Origin: Antennarius striatus
Taxonomy: Eukaryota > Chordata > Actinopteri > Lophiiformes > Antennariidae
Assembly (NCBI RefSeq): GCF_040054535.1
Contig: NC_090784.1
Coordinates: 17,459,001 to 17,523,000 of the forward strand
Reading direction: 5' to 3'
DNA: 64,000 bases
The notes under the pieces are model-generated. The model did not search any database, was not told the DNA's origin, and worked only from the letters and a program-made list of their open reading frames with translations. Below, one piece after another: positions 49,064 to 61,671 of the stretch (positions are counted from its first letter, which is position 1; every line of letters begins with the position of its first letter). The position numbers and the translations under genes are program-made.

Positions 49064-52000
49064 TTAGTGCACAGCAGATGTGTTTCCCGTAGCCTGGGAA
49101 GGGAATAAGTAAAATAAAAGATTACTAAACACACCCATTTCATCCATTGTCTATGTGTGTGTCACATAACTGTGCTCCTATTTACCTGGGAGATGCTGAC
49201 ACCGGTGAGATTCTGCACAGTGGCAGGCAGCCTGGTCATGATGTCCAGCACCTCACCGGCAAGTTTGGATGCTCCCACCTCTGAGCCTCCGCTGGACACC
49301 ATGGTGATCTTCTTGGCTGCCGACAGCGGCTTGCTGATCTCCTCTGCCATCTGCAGGGTGAGAAACAGGGTTACACAGTGTTTCACCATGCAGTACCATC
49401 TAATCTACGCATTCATGCACCAGTCAGACTGACCAGTGGCAGCTTCTCCAGCAGCATGTCCACCATGGCTCCTTCTTTGTACTGCTTGAAGGCCTCGGCT
49501 TTCTTGGTCATCTGCTCTGCCTCAGCGCGACCCTTAGCCTCTGTGGCAAAAGCCTCAGCCTCGCCCTTCATCTGCACACACACACACATGTACTGTATTT
49601 CATGGAAGCAACTCAAAAAGGACATGAGATCCTGAGGAAGTATTCTAAGAAAAACAAAGGAGATATGATAGGACTCACCCTGATGGACTCGGCCTCAGCC
49701 TCTGCCTCCATGACAAGCTGCAGGCTGCCAGGAAGGAAAGAGAATTGTCATTATTAATCTGTCTAAATACTTTTGTGTCAGGTTTTGTCCTATTTCCTGC
49801 TGTTCTGGTTTATTTTTGTGTTAAACAGATGAACTCTTCAGCCAGCACTCACCGCTGAGCCTCAGCCAGCCTCTCCATTCGGTATTTTTCTGCTTCTGCA
49901 GGCTTCTTAACTTTGGCCTCCAGCTCCTTCTCCTTGCGGATGATTTCCTGCTCCTGCAGTGTGATCTGCTGCGTCCGCTCCACCACCTGAATCTGCATCT
50001 TCTCTTCCTCAATGCGCTGCTTGGTCTTGGCCACCTGATGTGGAAGACAGGAGAAATTTTAAAAATGAAACAATTATTAAAAAATTAATCAATTTTTAAA
50101 TTTGATAAATGTAATTTGAGCCATTCAGGGAAAATATGAAAAGAAAACTGCACCTGGAGCTGATAAGCCATCTCTGACTCTGCCTTCTTGGTGTTGACCT
50201 CAACATCATAGGCTGCTTTTTTCAGCTCATAGTCTCTCTGGGCCTTTGCCATCTCAATCTCATTCTTATACTGAGCAGAAACCTTCTCCTGCATTGCATG
50301 GGCCTCCTGTACAGAGAATGCAGCAGGACAGAAACAGATATGAGTAGATATTACTTTGTTTAAGACAGATCACTCTCATTTTGAGTTGAAGAAAAATGAA
50401 TTAAGATTAAACAAAAGATCTTATTTTACCCTGATGACAGCATCTCGTTTGTACTGAGCTTCGCCAATCCTGGCGTCCTTTTGCACTTGAGCAGTTCTGG
50501 CTTTACCCAAGGAGTGAAGGTAGTCCTAGGCAAGGAACAGAGGATATGCATTAACAAAAAAAATAAGACACAACATGGTCTGGTAACCACTGAAGCACTT
50601 AGACCATAATTATTGCACAGAGTGGTTGAGAGTCTGTTAAATCAGATACAGCAAGTCAATGTCCATCACCTAAGTGCATTACTGCAAATCATATGAGACT
50701 GAAAGCTTTACTATATAAAGACACAAACTCATAGTGACTCGTCAGAATCCTGCTGCTTCAGTAAATATAGCTGACTGCAGTATTTTGACCACCAGATTTT
50801 TGCCACAGAACTGGTAGAACATGAGCCTGACAGACATGGAATACCTGATCGTCGTGAACATCTTTGAGCGTGTAGCTGACAACACCGATCCCCATGTTGA
50901 CCAGATCAGAGGAGGCCACCTTGAAGACTTGCTCAGAGAACTTCTTACGGTCCTGGTAGATCTCCTGCACATTAAGAAGATATTTCATCATTATTATTAC
51001 TTAAGTGTGCATGAGCATTATGTTCTTAATGAATCATAACAATACAGCCTCTTATCAATCTGTTATGAGTGTAAACTGTCAAGCAAAATCATTTCACCCC
51101 ATCAGCGCACTAACCTCCACAGTCAGATGGGCAATGATGGCTCTCTGGTGTCCCTCCAGTGTCTCCAGGGCAATCTGGGCAATCTCGGCCTCAGACTTTC
51201 CCATAAACATTTGGCAGGCTGTGGCCAGCATCTCCTTGTTCTGGCCCTGGATCTTCACCTGGAAAAACACAGGAGGATAGAATGGTGAAGAAGTCAGCCT
51301 CAGGTTTAATTATTATTATTATTAAGAAATCAAAAATTTCTTAATAATAATAAAGCACAACACAATCAGATATTGTATTTTGTTTTTTCTTTGCACTTTA
51401 CAACTTTTATTTTCCTTATCAATCCCGCTGAACCACCAAACTTCTCCTCCTGCATTAACCAACGGGAAAGAACCTTATATCTGAAATCCATATTCCTGCT
51501 GTGGTTTCACAAATATCATTGATTTATATATTTCAAAAATAATCTCACTGTGCTTACTTCGACCCTCAGCCCTAAAATGAATGATATTTACTTTTCTTTC
51601 TCATATAATACCGGTAAATAACTTTCCTTCGGGGATTAATAAAAATGATTTAACCTTAATCTTTAATCTTAATACAAATTTTGGTGAATCAATTCATTAA
51701 GTGGGTATTAAAACTGGTATGTCAGTTTCCCCTTTCTCAAAGCATACCTGTGCAATGCCCGTGACAGAGATGGGGACACCATGACGGGTGTAGACTTTGT
51801 CACTTTTTACGTTTAGAGTCAGAGTGTTCAGCGTGATTCTGAGAAGACATGAAAAAGGAGGAGTACATGTTGAGGTAATAAAACAAGTACAAATGAAAGA
51901 GAGACACAGGAAATTTTGTCAATTACCAGCCACAGAGATCACTTCTCTATGCAGCCAGAAACAGAAATATAAATGACATTAATAAAACACATCTGCCATA

Positions 52001-52857
52001 TAAGACTTAGCATTAACAGTTGTCTCCCTTTTATAAAAACTATTACATAAAATAAAGTAATCAGTTTGAGCTACAAAAAAAAAACAGGAGGAAAAAGACA
52101 ATATATGCACCTCTGGATTTGTTGAATGCATGGTAAGACAAAAATGCGTCCTCCAGCAATCATTACAGGAGGAGAACGACCGAAGCCTGGGTGGAAAGAA
52201 AGGAAAAGAAAACACACAATATAAACATCACACTATGACTCAGTAATGAACGGTTACTTGCACAAGGGTCAAGCATAATTTAACATGCAATCCAGTATAA
52301 CATTATCAGTACAATCAATTCATGGCAGCTGGAGTCAACCCCCGTAACTAAAAGCTGGAAAATTCCAATGTTACTTTCAAATGTTGCGCAATCCCATTGA
52401 ATCACAAGACCTGTGGTAATGTGAAATCACTCACATCACATGACACTGGATTACTGATTCATTATTGGCTCCTTTGTTTACAAGATGTTAATGACATACA
52501 AACAATTTAGGGCTCTCCAGAAGATTTGTCACATTATCCTGGAGGCTGGGGGAGTTTCATCGGCCTTCAGGGTGCATAATGGTTTCCAGATTATCATATC
52601 AGATACAATGATGAGCAATCCAAAGATGTTTAAATCAATCCACTGGAAAGTTTCTTGAAGACGTTTCACCTCCCATCCAAGAGGTTTCTTTTGGATGGGA
52701 GGTGAAACGGCTTCGAGAAACTTTCTTTAAGTCGAGTGGATTGATTTGAACAGCTCTGGATAACCATAACCTGGATAATTGAGAATCTACACAGACACCG
52801 ATGAGAAATCTTACCTGACACGACCATGGCTTCATTGGGTCCACAGGTGTAAAACAT
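49064..52857 (-). CDS. flot1: Flotillin-1, SPFH-domain membrane-microdomain scaffold (spliced, 12 coding exons)
   Basis: Coding exons in transcript order: 52857-52815, 52186-52111, 51838-51748, 51258-51115, 50964-50845, 50525-50430, 50306-50154, 50034-49853, 49724-49679, 49571-49434, 49350-49186, 49093-49064. All introns are GT-AG and the sum is 1284 nt, i.e. 427 residues, the same length as human flotillin-1. The start is [15 protein letters not shown]. Cys34 in [11 protein letters not shown] is the palmitoylation site known in flotillin-1. The N-terminal half is the SPFH/PHB domain. The C-terminal half is the flotillin coiled coil, rich in Ala/Glu ([30 protein letters not shown]). Family knowledge: flotillin-1 pairs with flotillin-2 on the inner leaflet and endosomes and acts in microdomain scaffolding and endocytosis. 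The C terminus ([13 protein letters not shown]) differs from the human ending. No defects seen. Confidence 0.98.
51313..51353. repeat. Perfect 18-bp AT-rich inverted repeat in a flot1 intron
   Basis: Arm TTATTATTATTAAGAAAT (51313-51330) and its exact inverse (51336-51353), loop CAAAA. Confidence 0.9.
51560..51665 (+). mobile_element. Possible second LINE-like tail in a flot1 intron
   Basis: Contains 'actttccttcggggattaat' followed by AAAAATG, similar to the tail at 46076-46100. Boundaries are not clear. Confidence 0.35.
52633..52746. mobile_element. Fold-back element, arms of about 50 bp, between flot1 exons
   Basis: The left arm (52633-52679) and right arm (52692-52746) are inverted copies, sharing AATCAATCCACT, AAAGTTTCT and CGTTTCACCTCCCATCCA with one 7-base gap, around a 12-base centre. 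The phrase 'GTTTCACCTC-CATCCAAGAGG' occurs in an abundant fish interspersed repeat. It lies in the flot1 intron between the first two coding exons. Confidence 0.7.
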
Positions 52858-52865
52858 CTTGAATT

Positions 52866-53650
52866 CTGAGTTGGGAGAAAAAAATGAATACCATGTCGAA
52901 ATACGACCATTAATAAGCACAGAAAAGGACATCATCCCATCGTCATTAACGCGCATTTTACTTGTGTAGTAATAGAATTACTAGTCAACATAGTGTACAC
53001 TTTGTGTAAAAACTGAAAGCTGTACATCATAATATATGTTTATTTCCTCCCTGTATAAAATACGCACCACCGAAATACAATAAACATTTATATGTTTATC
53101 ATTTTAACCATAATATCTGCAATGAATAGGCTTAGGAGTTATTATTATTTCGGTGTTATGTGTAACATAGGACCGTCGAAATACCAACCGGAGCCATTAC
53201 GTTTACGCATTTACAAATCTGAACGCTCCACCCTCTACGGACAACCCGAAATGCCCTCCCGTCGGTAGGTTTACTAATAGTGTCGTCCCTTGTGTCGTCA
53301 AACATTAAAGCGTCTTTAAACGCACCTCTTAACTCACATTTAATACGAAACAACAATGAATAACGGGACACACGTATGGCTAGCTAGCTTGACTTACAAC
53401 AGTAGTTATAACGCGTCAAGGCAGCAAAATCGGGCCTGGGTTGTAACATGACTATGTCCATGAAAAACAGGCCAGCATTTATATAAAAGTTTTGAGCTGC
53501 TACTAAACCATATATTATTATTAAACTCGGCTTACCGATACCACGTTAATAACTAGCAATCCTTTTCGGAGTAAACCGAGGACAGGTTGGTCTCAGGAAC
53601 GGAGGGCCGTTTCTCGTCAGATGGAATGATAAAAATGTCCGTTTGTCGGA
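52866..53650 (-). other. flot1: flot1 first intron, non-coding first exon and promoter area
   Basis: The exon with the start codon begins at an acceptor at 52865 (CTCCCAACTCAG), eight bases before the ATG, so a non-coding exon must lie upstream. A good minus-strand donor (TATCG|GTAAG) ends a candidate exon at 53536, running up to about 53640. The adjacent plus-strand text has an ETS-like CGGAAGTG near 53647 and a CACGCCC box just beyond it. The exon boundary is well supported; the transcription start is a guess. Confidence 0.55.
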
Positions 53651-54118
53651 AGTGCTCATTGACCACGCCCATCAACACGGAGGTCATCTTTCGCCGCCTA
53701 GTGGTCGACATTGATAACTGCACCTGCACTATTTTCTTTCTTTCTTGCTTGCTTTCTCGCGTGTGATTCGACTAAATAATTTAGTGCTAATTAGCAATGG
53801 TTGGGAACCCTATTATATTCAACTACAACTATTTTCTACTATGAGTTGTGTTTTCAACAATATCAATAAAAACTCCACATACCAAGCTTTGAAAATGTAG
53901 GAATTATAAAGGTAGATGTTAGTTTTTTGTATGTGGGTTACATTAAACATGATCTTGAATTATATGATGTTACATTTTTAAATGTCAGTGCTTGTCTTGA
54001 AAAAAAACTAACATTATTTGACTAAATTATTCTACACAATAGCTTAAAAATGGAATCCTCCAGTAGCAGTTATTCACGCAGTGTATCAGACAGCTTTTAT
54101 CACAGTTGGAGAATGTTA

Positions 54119-54193
54119 TCGTATATGCAGTATATACAGTATAAGCAGTATATACAATATATGCAGTATATACATGCATGCATGCATGCATAT
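54119..54193 (+). repeat. Imperfect tandem repeat of gcagtatataca-type units ending in (CATG)n
   Basis: Four to five copies of a 12-15 base unit with the core cagtata(ta/ag), then ATGCATGCATGCATGCAT. Confidence 0.8.
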
Positions 54194-54486
54194 CAATTTT
54201 AATACTAAATACATAAGTCATAAATACAGAGTCAAAATACAGGTAATCAAAAGAGCAGATAAGGAGTGGGCTAACAGGCAGAATCTAGGAAACACGCAAC
54301 ATGGTAATCACATGAAACAGGAATGCTATAGAGCAGACCAAGTCACAGCCTAGCAGGTAAGAAATGGCTGACAGACAATACCTGTAAGTACTGGGGTTTG
54401 ATTGCCTGACGAGCAGCATGTGTCTGAGCAACACAGATGACAAGAATGAGATGGCATGCAGGGTTTAGAGAAGACTCTTGAAAAAA

Positions 54487-54822
54487 CATTCATTCATTCA
54501 TTCATTTTCTACACCGGCTTCATCCGCTGTCGCAGGTCGCGAGGTGCTGGAGTTTATCCCAGCTGACTGGGGGTGTGAGGCAGGGAACACTCCAGGCGTG
54601 ATGCCAGTGCACCGCGGAGCCACATAGTAACAAACAACCACGCACACACACACTCACACCTACGGCCAATTTGAGAATGGCCATTTAAGTGCATGTTTTT
54701 GAAGTTGAGAGTAAGCAGGAGAACCCGGAGAGAGCCCACATAGACATGGGGAGAGCATGCAAACTCCGCACAGAGTGGGACTTGAACTGGGAACCGCCTT
54801 GCTGTGTGGAGACAACGCTACT
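54487..54822 (-). mobile_element. 3' end of an L2-like LINE (or LINE-derived SINE), with CATT tail
   Basis: Begins with (CATT)n, i.e. an (AATG)n 3' tail on the minus strand, as in L2-type elements. It continues through text common in fish genomes (ttttctacaccggcttcatc, ctcacacctacggccaattt, catgcaaactccgcacagag). It is a truncated, diverged fragment with no open frame. The class name is from recognition, not a search. Confidence 0.7.
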
Positions 54823-54934
54823 AAAATTAAAGACAATAGCTCAGTACACTGGGTCTTGGGCTGGTGGCTGTTTCAAGACCCAAGTGGATCAAAACAGTTT
54901 TGAGTGTGAAGTGGCAATGGGAAATGCAAGTTCA

Positions 54935-54985
54935 CCCCCCGAGCACTGCCGAGGTGCCCTTGAGCAAGGTACCGTTCCCTTACAA
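54935..54985 (+). mobile_element. Fragment of a fish LINE/SINE tail
   Basis: The text 'gagcactgccgaggtgccct' followed by 'tgagcaaggtacc' is a recurrent phrase in fish retroposon 3' regions. It runs into a GT tract at 55051, as such copies often do. Confidence 0.45.
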
Positions 54986-55048
54986 GTTGCTCATTTGGTG
55001 CACCCAGCGAAAGAACTGCCTGCTGCTCTGCCTCTACATGCCCCTTGA

Positions 55049-55050
<2 letters not shown>

Positions 55051-55127
<77 letters not shown>

Positions 55128-55183
55128 TCTGTGTGTTTGTCTGTGTGTTTGTCTGTGTGTTTGTCTGTTTGTTTGTCTGTGTG
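55051..55183 (+). repeat. (GT)37 followed by gtttgtct-type repeat
   Basis: Pure GT from 55051 to 55124, then repeated TTTGTCTGTGTG units to about 55183. Confidence 0.95.
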
Positions 55184-55278
55184 AGCGATTGCTATACATA
55201 CGTGTGTGATAATTATTAGAGCGGAAAAATAATAAAGGGTTGATTATCTATTTTTTATGTGCATGTACTGTATGTATA

Positions 55279-55506
<228 letters not shown>

Positions 55507-55599
55507 GTGCAGCGTCTGGACACCAGCTGGTACAACTCTGGTCAATCTCTGATCTAATTTCCTGTCCCTAATCTGACCAGTGGCCCCTCCTCTTTTGTG

Positions 55600-55795
55600 C
55601 TCTGGTCGCTCTAGCTCAGCCAATCCCCGCTCGTAACAGCTGCTTGTAGCCACGCCTTCGTCCCCGCCCCGCCTCCTCTGGATTCGCTCCAATCTTATAA
55701 ATCCATTGTCCGGTTCGTTCGCTTCGTTTGCGGGTGACTCCCTGTCTCTGATAAGTAAAGTCTGTGCTCCTATTAGCTAAGTTTTCACATCCACC
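55600..55795 (+). promoter_or_regulatory. tubb5: Beta-tubulin core promoter and 5' UTR
   Basis: CCAAT boxes at 55620-55624 and 55689-55693, a GC-box run (CCCCGCCCCGCC) around 55662-55673, and a TATA box (TATAAAT) at 55696-55702. The spacing predicts a transcription start near 55726-55732 and a 5' UTR of about 65-70 bases with no upstream ATG. CCAAT, GC box and TATA in this order suit a highly expressed housekeeping gene. Confidence 0.8.
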
Positions 55796-59896
<4,101 letters not shown>

Positions 59897-60080
59897 AGAT
59901 GAAAATGTAGGGGTCAAGACATTGATACAAGAGGATGAGGTAGTCAAAAAAAAAGAAAAAAAGGAAACAAATGTAACCAAGGAAGAAACAGTGTTATTGC
60001 TAGAATGAAACTTTAGCTTTGCTTAGCTTAGTCATTCCTTGTGATTCAATGCAAATAAACCTGTCAAATGAAATCTTGTT
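59897..60080 (+). other. tubb5: Beta-tubulin 3' UTR with polyadenylation signal
   Basis: A short A-rich UTR follows the TGA at 59894-59896. AATAAA is at 60054-60059, followed by a T/GT-rich stretch (CTTGTTTGTCTTTC), so the transcript should end near 60075-60085. Confidence 0.75.
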
Positions 60081-61149
60081 TGTCTTTCATTAATGCATGC
60101 ATCATTAGTTTCCATTCAACCTTTAAAATTCCTATCACATTTCATTCTGTGTGAATATAGAGGACTGGATGGGAGAGGGGTTTTCGAGAGATTTAAAAAA
60201 ATACACTTGTAAATGTCATGTTAACAACTACGGTACTGTGGTTGATCTTCAGTGAATTTATGTGGTTTCCTCCATCCATTAAAAAAGCTGTCAGTCCATT
60301 TTGATGTGGCTGGATTAAAAGGTTCTTTCATCAGTGAGTTACAGTATTACATGAACTTGAACCCTTTTTACTTCAGACATTTAAGTTATGTCTACCAGAT
60401 GCAGTGTAAAGTGTTTTTTATTTCTGTGCTGGAGAACGGTTTCAGAAATTTGCAATTTAAAAGCCAGGCTTTCTTTCAGATGGGCCAACTTTCTTCCCAC
60501 ACAGACCCAGAGATTGTTGGTAATTAGTCGAAATACTAGAAGAGTACACTTGGCATATAGTGGATAGTAAATGTTGGGTGGTTGGATGTGTCAGCTGTAT
60601 GATAACTGGTAACTGAGGGGAAGGCAATATCAAAATTAGCATTACAAATTGAAAATATCTGCAACAGAATACCGTATACTACTTGAGTTGATTCTAGCAG
60701 CTATAATATTCTAATGAAAATGGACACACCTACGCTTGCATACTTACACACCCACAATCAACAATCCCTTCATGGATCACTCCTCATAAAGAAAATAATG
60801 GATTTACGCTACCTTTTTACACAGGGCTGCTCTTCAGGGCTTCATGATAGCCTACTGTAAGTCTAGTAAAGTAGTAGCCATAACAAGTCTAACATGTTGT
60901 GATTTGTGCAAGATATTTTAGTTTTTAAAGTTTTTTAAAATTAAAAACATTAAAATTAAATTAATCCAACAACATGGTATGACATTATTAATAATCATTA
61001 TGGCTACTCTTGATCTTATTGTATTGTAGTAGAATCCCATATACCAGACAATTGCAATTATTTTAACTCGATAATTAAAATATGGTTCGTGCAGGCCCAC
61101 AACCAGGAGATCTATTCGGTCCCTTTACGGCACTGGGGTAGCGCGCGAA
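60081..61149. other. Spacer between beta-tubulin and mdc1
   Basis: About 1.1 kb of AT-rich DNA without a recognised gene or repeat. Its right end becomes the CCAAT-rich mdc1 promoter. Confidence 0.6.
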
Positions 61150-61364
61150 AAGAAAAAGATGAATGATAACGTTTGCACCAATCAGAGGCTATAAGAGAAG
61201 GGCGGAGTTTATTTATCCAATCACAACAAGAGTTGACTTGGATTGATGGATCTATTGTCCAATCATCTGTGGATATAGGGACTCATAGAGGCGTTGCTGA
61301 TTCTTTCCAGGAAATACAGGAAGTTTTTGTTTATTTCCGCCATAGCCGTTCAAAGCATAGTGAG
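61150..61364 (+). promoter_or_regulatory. mdc1: mdc1 promoter with three CCAAT boxes, and likely non-coding first exon
   Basis: Direct CCAAT boxes at 61178-61182, 61217-61221 and 61259-61263 (39 and 42 bp apart) and a GC box GGGCGG at 61200-61205. No TATA box is obvious. A donor (GTGAG|GTGGGT, exon end 61364) pairs well with an acceptor ending at 61642 (GAAGTGCAG), giving a non-coding first exon of roughly 61290-61364. Regularly spaced CCAAT boxes are typical of NF-Y-driven cell-cycle genes. Confidence 0.6.
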
Positions 61365-61642
61365 GTGGGTATCGCAATGCAATATTTACCACATAGATGT
61401 AAACATATATAAAGAAAATGTAATATTCAATATGCATTTAGATCGCTGCCATTGTTACTTACGGTCAAGTCGGAAACGTGATGTATCGTTCAAACTTTCT
61501 TCAGAGATTTCAAGTTAATTGTAGCCTGGGATGGCCTAGCATTATTTGCCGTTATTAACTGTTCTGAAGACTAACTTAACGTATTGGAATAATTACGTTA
61601 GCATTACAGTTTGACTAAGCTTTTCTTTCTGTCGAAGTGCAG

Positions 61643-61671
61643 CTGTGGTCCTGTCTTCAACTGTATGAGGA
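61643..61671 (+). other. mdc1: mdc1 5' UTR, part in the start-codon exon, with an out-of-frame upstream ATG
   Basis: The exon begins at 61643 after GTCGAAGTGCAG. An ATG at 61665 opens a nine-codon frame ending with TAA at 61692-61694, so it overlaps the main start at 61672. The main ATG (GGAATGG) is chosen because it yields the conserved M-x-x-TQ start and the FHA domain. Confidence 0.6.
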
